23,807 bases of DNA from assembly GCA_902766985.1 (NCBI GenBank), contig CACXFP010000031.1, positions 1-23,807 of the forward strand, written 5' to 3'. Position numbers and translations under genes: made by a program. The DNA comes from an uncultured Bacteroidia bacterium. Lineage in GTDB: Bacteria > Bacteroidota > Bacteroidia > Bacteroidales > UBA932. Under the pieces are notes generated by a model that saw nothing but the letters and a program-made list of their open reading frames with translations, was not told the origin of the DNA and searched no databases. Positions 1 through 7,850 of this stretch are shown here, piece after piece (positions within the stretch are counted from its first letter, which is position 1; the number at the start of each line of letters is the position of its first letter).

Positions 1-708
1 GGGAGGACCCTGGTCAGATGCGTGCTAAAAAGGAAACTCGGATTTGCGCCAGGCAGTTCGCAGTCCTATTCGAATTTCGGCTATCTCCTTCTTTCCCAGA
101 TAATCGAGAAAATATCCGGAATGTCCTACGAGGACTATATCCAGGAAAATATCCTGCATCCGGCCGGATGCCATGACTTCCACATAGCCGGAACCTACTA
201 TAAGGACAAGCTGCCGAACGAGACGCGCTATTATGTCCAGTCCAACGACCCTCCGGTGGAAGAGTACAACGGCAGCGGCCGCACCGTGACCCGATGCTAC
301 GGAGGGAACGACATCAAAGGGCTTTCCGGAGCAGGGGCCTGGATGGGATCCGTTCCGGAACTCACACGCTTTGTCGCCTGCATTGACGGACGAGGGGAAG
401 TCCCTGACATCCTGTCTATCTCGTCTGTAAGAGACATGACCGAATGGTTCGACCAGGACACTTTCTCCCTCGGCTGGAACGACACAAAGCCTACGGGGGA
501 ATGGACCCGCACTGGAACCTTCTCCGGCACCTCCGCACTCGTGAAATACTTCCCGGACGGGGAATGCTGGGTGATGGTGACGAACACCAGTACCTGGAAA
601 GGGCCCGGATTCACCAGGTACACCGCCCAGCTGTTCAGCGAGCTGAGGCAGAAGTATTCACCCCTCCTCCCAGCCAGGGATTTTTTCACGGTCCAGGAGG
701 GAAATTAG
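1..708 (+). CDS. Serine hydrolase, class C beta-lactamase family (5'-truncated by window edge)
   Basis: The reading frame is open from the first base, so the gene starts upstream of the window. About 235 C-terminal residues are visible. The segment APGSSQSYSNFGYLLLSQII matches the second active-site region (Tyr-x-Asn, here YSN) of the class C beta-lactamase / D-alanyl-D-alanine carboxypeptidase / esterase superfamily. It is followed by the usual SGMSYEDYIQENIL helix and a late TGTFSGT segment in the place of the third (KTG/HxG-like) motif. The SxxK nucleophile motif must lie outside the window. Members act on beta-lactams, peptidoglycan peptides or esters, and the substrate cannot be told here. 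The seemingly available start at base 22 is only an internal GTG. purB follows after a short gap with its own -7 element. Confidence 0.85.
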   Translation, partial: GRTLVRCVLKRKLGFAPGSSQSYSNFGYLLLSQIIEKISGMSYEDYIQENILHPAGCHDFHIAGTYYKDKLPNETRYYVQSNDPPVEEYNGSGRTVTRCYGGNDIKGLSGAGAWMGSVPELTRFVACIDGRGEVPDILSISSVRDMTEWFDQDTFSLGWNDTKPTGEWTRTGTFSGTSALVKYFPDGECWVMVTNTSTWKGPGFTRYTAQLFSELRQKYSPLLPARDFFTVQEGN

Positions 709-720
709 GCTGAAAAAGGT

Positions 721-728
721 TATCTTTG
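721..728 (+). promoter_or_regulatory. Bacteroidota -7 element upstream of purB
   Basis: TATCTTTG fits the TAnnTTTG consensus of the Bacteroidota primary sigma factor. It lies 12 bases after the stop of the serine hydrolase and 24 bases before the purB ATG, giving a predicted leader of about 20 bases. No TTG element is seen at the expected -33 spacing, so strength is uncertain. Confidence 0.55.
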
Positions 729-752
729 TTATCTCATAAAAAACGGATACAA

Positions 753-2090
753 ATGGACATCGGCTCTTTGACCTCCGTCTCCCCGATTGACGGAAGATAT
801 TCAGGAAAAACGGAAAGCCTCAGAGGCTATTTCAGCGAATACGCCCTCATTAAGTACAGGGTGAAGGTCGAGGTGGAATATTTCATCGCTCTCTGCGGGA
901 TTCCCCTCCCCCAGTTGAAGGATTTCCCCATCCCGGCAGATTCACTTCGCTCCATCTGCGACGGATTCACTCCGGAGGAGGCCCTGAAGGTCAAGGAGAC
1001 GGAAAAGACCACCAACCACGACGTGAAGGCCGTGGAGTATTATTTAAAAGGGAAATTCAAGGAGATGGGGCTTGGGAAATGGGCGGAATTCATCCATTTC
1101 GGCCTTACCTCGCAGGACATCAACAACACAGCCCAGCCGCTGATGCTCAAAGACGCCCTGGAGCAGGTTTATATCCCCGAACTCAAGAAGGTGCTGGACA
1201 TCATCGAATCAGACGCAGCCCTTTGGAAGGATGTCCCCATGCTGGCCCGTACACACGGCCAGCCCGCCTCTCCGACCCGCATGGGCAAGGAGTTCAATGT
1301 CTTCGCCTCAAGGATTGAAGAACAGCTACGCCAGTTCTCCCTTCTCACCTATCCGGCGAAGTTCGGCGGCGCAACCGGCAACATGAACGCCCACAAAGCC
1401 GCATATCCCGGAATAGACTGGCCGGCATTCGCCGATACCTTCGTTGCCGGACTCGGCCTCAAACGTTCATTCCCCACCACCCAGATCGACCACTACGACA
1501 ACCTGGCTTCCATATTCGACTGCCTCCGCAGGATAAACACCATCCTCATCGACCTCTGCAGGGATATCTGGACATATATTTCGATGGAATATTTCCACCA
1601 GAAAGTCGTTTCCGGTGAGGTCGGATCATCCGCAATGCCCCACAAGGTCAACCCTATCGACTTCGAGAACGCCGAAGGGAACCTCGAGATGGCGAACGCC
1701 GTGCTTACCTTCCTCTCCCTCAAACTCCCGATTTCCAGGCTGCAGAGGGATCTAACCGACAGCACCGTACAAAGGAACAACGGTGTTCCCGTAGCCCACG
1801 GCCTCATAGCCCTGGCCTCCTTGAAGAAGGGGCTCGGAAAACTGATCCTCAACGAGTCCCGCATCAGCGACGACCTTGAGAAGAATTGGGCCGTGATCGC
1901 GGAAGCCATCCAGACGATCCTCCGCAGGGAAGGGTATCCTAACCCCTATGAAACCCTGAAGGCCCTGACGCGCACCGGGAAGGCCATTGACAAGATAACG
2001 ATTGAGGATTTCATCGACTCCCTATCCGTATCCGAGCAGGTGAAGGACGAACTCCGGGCCCTCTCCCCCTCTTCCTACGTAGGATTCTGA
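753..2090 (+). CDS. purB: Adenylosuccinate lyase
   Basis: 445 residues, the usual length for the Escherichia coli-type enzyme. It cleaves SAICAR to AICAR plus fumarate, and adenylosuccinate to AMP plus fumarate, in cytoplasmic purine synthesis. The N-terminus (SLTSVSPIDGRY, then FSEYALIKYRVKVEVE) is typical of this subtype. Fumarase/aspartase superfamily landmarks are present: GLTSQDIN near residues 117-124, RTHGQP near 166-171, and the flexible-loop signature GSSAMPHKVNP near 291-301 with the catalytic serine. ATG 753 is chosen because it begins the conserved N-terminus; an upstream TTG at 726 lies inside the predicted promoter. The 3' end overlaps the convergent nucleotidyltransferase gene by 16 bases, with no terminator. 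Confidence 0.97.
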   Translation: MDIGSLTSVSPIDGRYSGKTESLRGYFSEYALIKYRVKVEVEYFIALCGIPLPQLKDFPIPADSLRSICDGFTPEEALKVKETEKTTNHDVKAVEYYLKGKFKEMGLGKWAEFIHFGLTSQDINNTAQPLMLKDALEQVYIPELKKVLDIIESDAALWKDVPMLARTHGQPASPTRMGKEFNVFASRIEEQLRQFSLLTYPAKFGGATGNMNAHKAAYPGIDWPAFADTFVAGLGLKRSFPTTQIDHYDNLASIFDCLRRINTILIDLCRDIWTYISMEYFHQKVVSGEVGSSAMPHKVNPIDFENAEGNLEMANAVLTFLSLKLPISRLQRDLTDSTVQRNNGVPVAHGLIALASLKKGLGKLILNESRISDDLEKNWAVIAEAIQTILRREGYPNPYETLKALTRTGKAIDKITIEDFIDSLSVSEQVKDELRALSPSSYVGF

Positions 2091-2887
2091 TATTCCCTTG
2101 CCAGGGCGAGGGTCTCAGGTTTGCCGACATCGATCAGTTCGAGGCCGGGGACAGTGACACCGCGAACTTCACGCAGGGCGGCCGCCCTCAGATAGAAATC
2201 TATGATAGAGAACCGGCGGCCCGGAGCCCCCGCTGCCACGATGCGGCCTTCTCCATCATAAAGCGGATATTTCTCCGGCGATGCCTCCATATCATCCATC
2301 ACATCGAATATATCGTTGGAGATGAAATGGATGCCGGAAAAGGCAAGGCACCGCAGGCCGCGAAGGTCAAGTTCAGGGCTGGGGCTCTTCACTTCACCGG
2401 TAGAGACGTTTTTCCATCCGGCCAGACGCATTTCCTTGTCAAAAAGAAGGTAGCGGCTTGTCTTTCTCTCACTCACGAGAATTGTCGCAAGCCTTGTCCC
2501 GGCAGATGCCGCTGAAACGAAGGAGGGGATGTCAAGGTTGGATATTATATCCACGTTATGGACCAGGAACGGGCCGCCTTCCAGGAAACGGCGGGCATGG
2601 AGTATGCCTCCTCCCGTTTCAAGAGGGGCGGACGGGTCGAGGACTCCCCTTTCGTCAGAAATGCTTATCCGCATCCCGAAACCGTCGTTGTCGCGAAGGT
2701 AGGATCCTATCTTGTCGGCAAAGTGGAAAGTGTTCACGACCACGTCATTGAATCCGGAATCCTTTAGCTTGAGAAGGGTATTTGAAAGAAGGGTGCCTCC
2801 GCCAAGAGGGACCAGGGCCTTGGGAATGGTGTCGGTAAGAGGCCTGAGACGGGTCCCGAGACCGGCAGCGAAAACCATCGCCTTCAT
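2075..2887 (-). CDS. MurU-like sugar-1-phosphate nucleotidyltransferase
   Basis: 270 residues with a Rossmann-like nucleotidyltransferase fold. The N-terminal signature AAGLGTRLRPLTDTIPKALV binds the nucleotide, followed by LETGGGI near residue 90, VHNVD as the metal-binding region, FSGIHF, and a C-terminal DVGKPE. The combination resembles Pseudomonas MurU (MurNAc-1-phosphate uridylyltransferase), including its LETGGGI and FSGI segments. Other sugar-1-phosphate specificities remain possible, such as mannose-1-phosphate guanylyltransferase-like enzymes. The ATG at 2887 shares one base with the stop of the upstream division gene (TGATG), so the two are translationally coupled; a GTG one codon earlier is an alternative. 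An AmgK-like kinase, the natural partner of MurU, is encoded about 2.3 kb away. The 3' end overlaps purB tail to tail. Confidence 0.8.
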   Translation of the reverse strand: MKAMVFAAGLGTRLRPLTDTIPKALVPLGGGTLLSNTLLKLKDSGFNDVVVNTFHFADKIGSYLRDNDGFGMRISISDERGVLDPSAPLETGGGILHARRFLEGGPFLVHNVDIISNLDIPSFVSAASAGTRLATILVSERKTSRYLLFDKEMRLAGWKNVSTGEVKSPSPELDLRGLRCLAFSGIHFISNDIFDVMDDMEASPEKYPLYDGEGRIVAAGAPGRRFSIIDFYLRAAALREVRGVTVPGLELIDVGKPETLALAREYQNPT

Positions 2888-3213
2888 CACTGTTCTTCCA
2901 GATAGACATCGTCGCCGGGAGCGGCGAGACGGAAGTTCTCGCGGGCGAACTGCTCCAAGGAATCGCGATTGGAGAGGATGCCCTTTATTTCATGGTCCAT
3001 CGCCTTGATTTCCTGCTCATAACGCTCAATCTGGCGATTCTGGTTGTGTATGCGGATGGATGAACGGACCCAGCGGACTACATTATTCTTGTTGACGAAG
3101 CCCACAAGGATGATGAACACGAGGGTGGAAAAGATGAAATACTTAAGGAAAGACCTTTCCTCAGGACTCCTTCCCTCCCCTTTTCCATTCCATATTTCCC
3201 TTAATTTTCCCAT
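2887..3213 (-). CDS. ftsB: DivIC/FtsB-like septum formation protein
   Basis: 108 residues. A short basic cytoplasmic N-terminus is followed by one membrane segment (about residues 24-42, FLKYFIFSTLVFIILVGFV). Next comes a charged coiled coil (about 45-92, IRIHNQNRQIERYEQEIKAM) and the family-typical end FARENFRLAAPGDDVYLEE. Such bitopic proteins bridge the FtsQ/FtsL group of the divisome. Length and layout match Bacteroidota DivIC-family proteins. It is the first gene of a two-gene operon with the MurU-like gene (one-base overlap). Its promoter region is shared with the divergent gene at 3291. Confidence 0.87.
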   Translation of the reverse strand: MGKLREIWNGKGEGRSPEERSFLKYFIFSTLVFIILVGFVNKNNVVRWVRSSIRIHNQNRQIERYEQEIKAMDHEIKGILSNRDSLEQFARENFRLAAPGDDVYLEEQ

Positions 3214-3240
3214 TTACTTGAAAAATGCCGCATATCTGTG

Positions 3241-3248
3241 CAAAATTA
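3241..3248 (-). promoter_or_regulatory. -7 element for the ftsB-like/MurU-like operon
   Basis: Read on the minus strand this is TAATTTTG, a match to TAnnTTTG, placed 27 bases before the ftsB-like start. It sits only two bases from the oppositely oriented -7 element at 3251-3258. No clear -33 TTG is visible. Confidence 0.5.
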
Positions 3249-3250
3249 AT

Positions 3251-3258
3251 TATTTTTG
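3251..3258 (+). promoter_or_regulatory. -7 element for the nucleotidyltransferase/CPBP pair
   Basis: TATTTTTG matches TAnnTTTG, 32 bases before the ATG at 3291, in an AT-rich stretch unlike the surrounding coding DNA. It lies back to back with the minus-strand -7 element at 3241-3248. A TTG at 3218-3220 is too far away (30 bases) to be a convincing -33 element. Confidence 0.55.
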
Positions 3259-3290
3259 TGTGATAAGAAAACAGTTAAAAACAAAATACG

Positions 3291-4226
3291 ATGAAACCTA
3301 CGCTATTGGTACTTGCTGCCGGAATGGGCAGCCGTTATGGAGGACTGAAACAGATGGACGGACTCGGGCCCAACGGGGAAACCATTATCGACTACTCCAT
3401 CTACGATGCCGTAAAGGCCGGGTTCGGCAAGGTAGTCTATATTGTACGCGAGTACTTCCGCGAGCAGTTCGAAGATGCCGTCAAGGCCAAATACCAGGGA
3501 GTAAAATGCATCGACGGAGAGCCGCTCGAATTCCAGTTCGTAGTGCAGGAACTCGACAAGATTCCCGCCAGGTTCACCCTCAACCCGGAGAGGCAGAAGC
3601 CCTGGGGCACGGCCCACGCCGTCCTTATGGCCAAAGACGTCATCCACGAGCCCTTCGCGGTAATAAACGGAGACGACTACTATGGCAAGGAGTCTTTCAA
3701 GGTACTCGGCGACTGGTGCAGGGCCCATGAAGGTTCTGCCGGGAGCTACTGCATAGTAGGTTTCGAACTCGACCATACCCTTTCGGAAAGCGGTGGCGTG
3801 TCAAGGGGAATCTGCCATTATGACGAAGACAGGAGGCTTACCTCCATCGAAGAGCACCTGAACATCGCCAAAGAGACGGACGGGAAGGTTTACGGAGACA
3901 ACTCGGTGAACGGGGAAACCCATGTCGAGCTTGACAGCAAGGCCCTGTGCTCCATGAACATGTGGGGATTCACCCCCGACTATTTCGCCTTGAGCGAAAA
4001 GATATTCGAAGGCTTCCTGGAGAAGAACATCGGAGAGTTGAAGAAAGAATTCTACATCCCATATGCCATCGACTGCATGATCCACGGCGGCCAGGCCACC
4101 TGCGACGTCCTCTCCACCCCTTCCCACTGGTTCGGCGTAACCTACAAGGAAGACCGCCCCGCCGTGGTAGCCAAATTCGCCTCCCTCGTTAAAGAAGGAG
4201 TCTATCCGTCACCTCTTTACAAATAA
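3291..4226 (+). CDS. Sugar-phosphate nucleotidyltransferase family protein
   Basis: 311 residues. The N-terminal loop AAGMGSRYGGLKQ (residues 9-21) is a variant of the GxGxR nucleotide-binding signature. WGTAHA (105-110) and NGDDYYG (126-132, metal-binding aspartates) support an NTP-transferase fold. It differs from the MurU-like protein nearby: it lacks the RPLT-PK segment and has a long C-terminal part with VTYKEDRP near the end. The nucleotide and sugar used cannot be deduced. It belongs to a family I associate with Bacteroidota genomes and is usually annotated only generically. It is probably co-transcribed with the CPBP protease gene 12 bases downstream. ATG 3291 begins directly at the conserved beta-strand and sits well behind a -7 element. 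Confidence 0.82.
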   Translation: MKPTLLVLAAGMGSRYGGLKQMDGLGPNGETIIDYSIYDAVKAGFGKVVYIVREYFREQFEDAVKAKYQGVKCIDGEPLEFQFVVQELDKIPARFTLNPERQKPWGTAHAVLMAKDVIHEPFAVINGDDYYGKESFKVLGDWCRAHEGSAGSYCIVGFELDHTLSESGGVSRGICHYDEDRRLTSIEEHLNIAKETDGKVYGDNSVNGETHVELDSKALCSMNMWGFTPDYFALSEKIFEGFLEKNIGELKKEFYIPYAIDCMIHGGQATCDVLSTPSHWFGVTYKEDRPAVVAKFASLVKEGVYPSPLYK

Positions 4227-4238
4227 TTTTCCCCTTAT

Positions 4239-5177
4239 ATGAGACCGTCCCGCAAGATTCACAACTTCGACCTTTTCGCCGGCTACTCCTGGCACGTCCC
4301 CGGAATAGGCGGCATGTTCGGCCTGCTCGGCCTTCTCCTCGCCGGCATGTTGCTGGGAATGATGGCGCTTTCCATTTTCCTGGCTTTCCTTCCCAGGGAA
4401 CAGGCCATGGCATACGGCACCCCCGTCGTATACGTCATACAGTTCCTCCCTGCGATGATATACAGCGCGACCGCCAGCCGCAGGAACGCCCTGTTCGAGG
4501 ACGGGTACCGCCTGGACAACAACAATTTCGTCCCTCTCGGCGGTCTATCGCTTGCATTGATCGTTTCCGCAGCCGTCCTTGCCTGCGCCTTCGGCATCGA
4601 TCCCTTGAACAATATCCTTCCTCCGATGTCGGAGAAATGGGAGAATGCCATGAAAAGCCTCACGGGAGGCCCCATCCTGCTCACGCTGCTGAGCGTTTCG
4701 GTCCTCGCCCCCATCTTCGAGGAGTGGCTTTGCAGGGGTATGGTCCTGAGGGGCCTGCTCAATTACAGGCGTACCGCTGCAGACGGTTCTCAGACCCGCG
4801 GCCTGAAGCCCGTCTGGGCCATCGTAATCTCAGCGGTCTTCTTCGCCGCGATCCACGGCAACCTGTGGCAGGGCTTCGCCGCATTCCTCCTGGGATGCCT
4901 CTTCGGCTATGTATACTGGAAGACAGGTTCCCTGAAGCTTACCATGCTGATGCACTGCGTCAACAACACCTTCTCGGTGGTCCTGACCAAGGCTTTTCCC
5001 CAGCTTGACCAGGCAGACTCCCTCAAGGAGGTCCTCTCTCCGGAGACCTACATGATAACGGTCGTCCTCGGGCTGGCCGTCCTCGCCGCCTGCATCTGGC
5101 TGATTTCCAAGGTAAAACCCGCTACCCCCCAAGGCAGCTGCGAACTTATTCCCGCAGACTTCCAGCAGGCGGAATAG
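4239..5177 (+). CDS. CPBP-family intramembrane metalloprotease (Abi/CAAX-like)
   Basis: 312 residues, very hydrophobic, with about eight membrane segments. The hallmark motifs are visible: EEWLCR (Glu161-Glu162...Arg166), a histidine in FFAAIHGN (His206), and HCVNN (His239, Asn243). Together these form the glutamate/histidine active site of the CPBP (Rce1-like) family. Bacterial members have been linked to prenyl-protein-type proteolysis, bacteriocin self-immunity and membrane protein maturation; the substrate here is unknown. The gene follows the nucleotidyltransferase by 12 bases and probably shares its promoter. Its 3' end faces the kinase-RapZ gene with a 16-base gap and no terminator-like hairpin. 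Confidence 0.88.
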   Translation: MRPSRKIHNFDLFAGYSWHVPGIGGMFGLLGLLLAGMLLGMMALSIFLAFLPREQAMAYGTPVVYVIQFLPAMIYSATASRRNALFEDGYRLDNNNFVPLGGLSLALIVSAAVLACAFGIDPLNNILPPMSEKWENAMKSLTGGPILLTLLSVSVLAPIFEEWLCRGMVLRGLLNYRRTAADGSQTRGLKPVWAIVISAVFFAAIHGNLWQGFAAFLLGCLFGYVYWKTGSLKLTMLMHCVNNTFSVVLTKAFPQLDQADSLKEVLSPETYMITVVLGLAVLAACIWLISKVKPATPQGSCELIPADFQQAE

Positions 5178-5193
5178 CCCCTTCTCCCATACC

Positions 5194-6609
5194 CTACAGT
5201 ATCCTGCCGAGGCCGAGTTCGCGGTGGGTGAGGGAGATTTTGATGTCGAACTTGTCGGAGAGGTGCTCCGCAAGATGCTCCGCGCAGTATACCGACCGAT
5301 GCTGGCCGCCGGTGCAGCCGAAGCAAACCTGCAGATGGGTGAATCCTCTGGCGATGAACCTTCTGACGTGCGGATCGACCAGGGAATACACATGGTCGAG
5401 GTAGGACAGTATTTCCCCGTCATCCTCGAGGAACTTTATCACCTCCGCATCGCGGCCGTTGAATCTCTTGAAATGTTCGTATTTCCCAGGATTGTTGATG
5501 GAGCGGCAGTCGAACACATAACCTCCGCCGTTGCCTGATGAATCCACGGGTATCCCCTTCTTGTAAGCGAAACTTATAATACTGACTTCCAGCCTCTTGT
5601 CCTCAGCCAATTCATTGAATTGAGGAAGTGTGGTGAGTTTCACCAGGGTATCGTTGAGATAGGGGTAGTCTTCGAAAGGAGTCGCGAGGAGCCTGCGGAG
5701 GTTGCTGAGGGCGTAGGGAACGGATCCGAGGAAATGGGGTTTTTTCTCGAAATAGCCGCGGAAACCGTAGGCCCCTAGGACCTGGAGGGTACGGAAAAGG
5801 ACGAAAAGGCGAAGCCTCTCCTGGAAATGGTCTTCGTCGACATCCATGTATTCCCTGACGGAGTTGATGTAGGTCTTGACCATTTCACGGCGGAGGTCCT
5901 CAGGATATCTTGCACGGGCCTGCCATACGAAAGAGGCCACATCGTAATAGACGGGCCCGCGGCGTCCCCCCTGGAAATCTATGAACCAGGGCTCCCCGTC
6001 CCGTATCATCACGTTCCGTGCCTGGAAGTCCCTGTACATAAACGTATTGCCCCCATCTTTCAGAAGGTCGTCCCTGAACTTTTCGAAATCATCCTGCAGA
6101 TACACCTCATTGAATTCCAAGCCAGTTGCCTTAAGGAAGCAGTACTTGAAATAATTGAGGTCGAACATCACCATCCTTCCGTCGAACTCCGGTTCGGGAT
6201 AGCAGACGCTGAAATCCAGGCCTTTGGCACCATCGAACTGGATCCTGGGGAGCATCTCCATGGTGTGGCGGAGAAGCATCCTTTCGTAGGAACTGTATTC
6301 ACCGCTGGCCCTCCCCTGGGAGACGAGTCTGTAAAGCTGTTCGTCGCCAAGGTCTTCCTGGAGATACCTCATTCCGTCGGAACTGACATACAGCACCTCC
6401 GGGACATTGATCCCCCTGTCGCGGAAATGGCGGGCCAGTGAGATGAAAGCCTTGTTTTCCTCAAGATTGGTACCCACAACTCCAATGAGCGACAGGTTCC
6501 CTGCCTTCAGGCGGAAATACCTCCGGTTGCTGCCGGAAGATGTCATCTCATTGATCTCTCTGACTTTCAGCCCAGTATTGGACTCGAAAAGATTCTTCAG
6601 ACTCTCCAT
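5194..6609 (-). CDS. AmgK-like amino-sugar kinase fused to a RapZ C-terminal domain
   Basis: 471 residues with two domains. Residues 1-330 are an aminoglycoside-phosphotransferase fold: YRDFQARN (192-199, catalytic Asp194) and IDFQGGRRGPVYYD (210-223, Mg-binding Asp211). This pairing resembles AmgK, the anomeric MurNAc/GlcNAc kinase of cell-wall recycling. Residues about 341-471 match the C-terminal domain of RapZ: SFAYKKGIP, YVFDCRSINNP, then GCTGGQHRSVYCAEHLA (431-447). The corresponding GCTGGxHRSV segment of E. coli RapZ is implicated in glucosamine-6-phosphate sensing. The P-loop N-terminal domain of RapZ is absent, so the kinase appears to take its place. The start is fixed by an AAAGGA ribosome site overlapping the stop of the upstream phosphatase gene. 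Domain assignment is firm; the substrate is inferred. Confidence 0.9.
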   Translation of the reverse strand: MESLKNLFESNTGLKVREINEMTSSGSNRRYFRLKAGNLSLIGVVGTNLEENKAFISLARHFRDRGINVPEVLYVSSDGMRYLQEDLGDEQLYRLVSQGRASGEYSSYERMLLRHTMEMLPRIQFDGAKGLDFSVCYPEPEFDGRMVMFDLNYFKYCFLKATGLEFNEVYLQDDFEKFRDDLLKDGGNTFMYRDFQARNVMIRDGEPWFIDFQGGRRGPVYYDVASFVWQARARYPEDLRREMVKTYINSVREYMDVDEDHFQERLRLFVLFRTLQVLGAYGFRGYFEKKPHFLGSVPYALSNLRRLLATPFEDYPYLNDTLVKLTTLPQFNELAEDKRLEVSIISFAYKKGIPVDSSGNGGGYVFDCRSINNPGKYEHFKRFNGRDAEVIKFLEDDGEILSYLDHVYSLVDPHVRRFIARGFTHLQVCFGCTGGQHRSVYCAEHLAEHLSDKFDIKISLTHRELGLGRIL

Positions 6610-6614
6610 AGAAA

Positions 6615-6620
6615 TCCTTT
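6615..6620 (-). promoter_or_regulatory. Ribosome binding site of the kinase-RapZ fusion
   Basis: Minus-strand AAAGGA ends five bases before the ATG and overlaps the TAA stop of the preceding phosphatase gene, which implies coupled translation. It fixes the start at 6609. Clear Shine-Dalgarno sites are the exception in Bacteroidota. Confidence 0.6.
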
Positions 6621-7722
6621 AAAGCATCAGGTCCGTATATTCGTCGATCTCCTGCCTGGTAACACCCTCGCTGAGGAACAGGTTGGTGATCTTTTCCTGC
6701 ATCGTGCTGCCGGGATATGCCTTCAGCATGGGAAGGCCATGGCTCATGTCTCCGTTGTTGCGGCGCCTGGGGCCGTAGATAGAAAAAGAAGTGAGCTCGT
6801 AATCTTTCATGAGGTCGCTTTCGGGCACACCGAGGACACCTTCGAGAAGGAGGCACATGAGCCCGGTCCTGTCAGCGCCGGCGACGCAATGGAGATAAAC
6901 GGCCTCTCCCTTCCTCAAATGGTGAAGGACGGTCTTGAAGATTTCACCGTGCCGCATATCCTGTCCGAACTGGCCGGCATGATGTGTCTGGATGTTATAA
7001 TAAGCCACGTCGTCACCGAGAGGGGTGAATTTGATCTCGTTCCCTTCGATGTCGTCGGCATAACCGAGTTCACCGTCAAAACGGAAGTCTATCTCTCCCC
7101 GGATTCCCAGGTCGTCGTGCATGAGTCTTATATCATCTTCCCTGACTTGTATGCGGACTTTCTCCCTGTTCTCCCCGGTGAGGTTGACGAGTTCGCCGCC
7201 ACGATAGAGTTTTCCATACTTCAAGGTCTTTCCGGAAGTGGTCTTCATGCCGCCAAGATCCCTGAAATTATGTACGCTGGGAGCATAGATCATCCTTCTC
7301 CTGCCTTCGGTCGAGAACTTCCCGCTGGTCAGCACCCTGCTGCCGTCCGTGACCGAATAGGTGTAGCGGCGTCCAGGGACGAGGTTCCAGATGAAGTAAC
7401 TTGAGGCATGGCCGTCAATGGTCTTGTCGAGAACCGTCGCATTGCCGGGCTTCACTTCCTTCACGACCACCCTCAGGTTCTCGGAAGCGACCGTGGATTC
7501 CCAGTTCACCTCCACGGGCCAGGGCTGGTCGAGGCGGTAATGCGTCCTTACCCTGTACCTGTCTATCAGCGAATAGGAATAATCCGAGTCTGAATACCTT
7601 ACCTGGTCATAGAAGGCCTTCACCTGGGGATTCTCGATATTATGCTTCCGGATTTTTGCCTGGGACTCGCCGGAGAACGTTACGGCCAGGATGGCCAATA
7701 AAGGGATGATGATCTGTTTCAT
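6619..7722 (-). CDS. Exported tyrosine-phosphatase-like protein with N-terminal beta-sandwich
   Basis: 367 residues from the ATG at 7722, chosen because it begins a signal peptide (MKQIIIPLLAILAVTFSGES, cleavage near residue 22). Residues about 55-140 look like a fibronectin/Ig-type beta-sandwich (SYFIWNLVPGRRYTYSV). Residues 145-367 form the phosphatase domain: HNFRDLGG (151-158), LYRGGEL, and the P-loop HCVAGADRTG (278-287) with Cys279 and Arg285 in the CxxxxxR arrangement. This matches the bacterial tyrosine/dual-specificity/lipid phosphatase family (Y_phosphatase3 type). Export to the periplasm is inferred; the substrate is unknown. The gene is promoter-proximal to the kinase-RapZ gene, with nine bases between them, in one operon. 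No good -7 element was found upstream on this strand. Confidence 0.87.
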   Translation of the reverse strand: MKQIIIPLLAILAVTFSGESQAKIRKHNIENPQVKAFYDQVRYSDSDYSYSLIDRYRVRTHYRLDQPWPVEVNWESTVASENLRVVVKEVKPGNATVLDKTIDGHASSYFIWNLVPGRRYTYSVTDGSRVLTSGKFSTEGRRRMIYAPSVHNFRDLGGMKTTSGKTLKYGKLYRGGELVNLTGENREKVRIQVREDDIRLMHDDLGIRGEIDFRFDGELGYADDIEGNEIKFTPLGDDVAYYNIQTHHAGQFGQDMRHGEIFKTVLHHLRKGEAVYLHCVAGADRTGLMCLLLEGVLGVPESDLMKDYELTSFSIYGPRRRNNGDMSHGLPMLKAYPGSTMQEKITNLFLSEGVTRQEIDEYTDLML

Positions 7723-7809
7723 GACTAAGTGAACCGTTAAATTGATTGTCACTGTCACCGATTATTCGGATAAGCTTTGCGAATATAAGCATTTTATATC
7801 AAAAAATCT

Positions 7810-7817
7810 TACCTTTG
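7810..7817 (+). promoter_or_regulatory. -7 element upstream of pncB
   Basis: TACCTTTG matches TAnnTTTG exactly and is followed by C, as often seen. It lies 33 bases before the pncB ATG in the 128-base divergent gap 7723-7850, the largest intergenic space of the window. No well-spaced TTG is seen. The gap holds no other recognisable structure. Confidence 0.6.
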
Positions 7818-7850
7818 CATTCTATACATGAACCTGTCTGACGAAACAAC

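Noticed and set aside
5827..6441. Open frame antisense to the kinase-RapZ gene
   Set aside because: The opposite strand carries kinase motifs throughout this range; the antisense translation has no family features.
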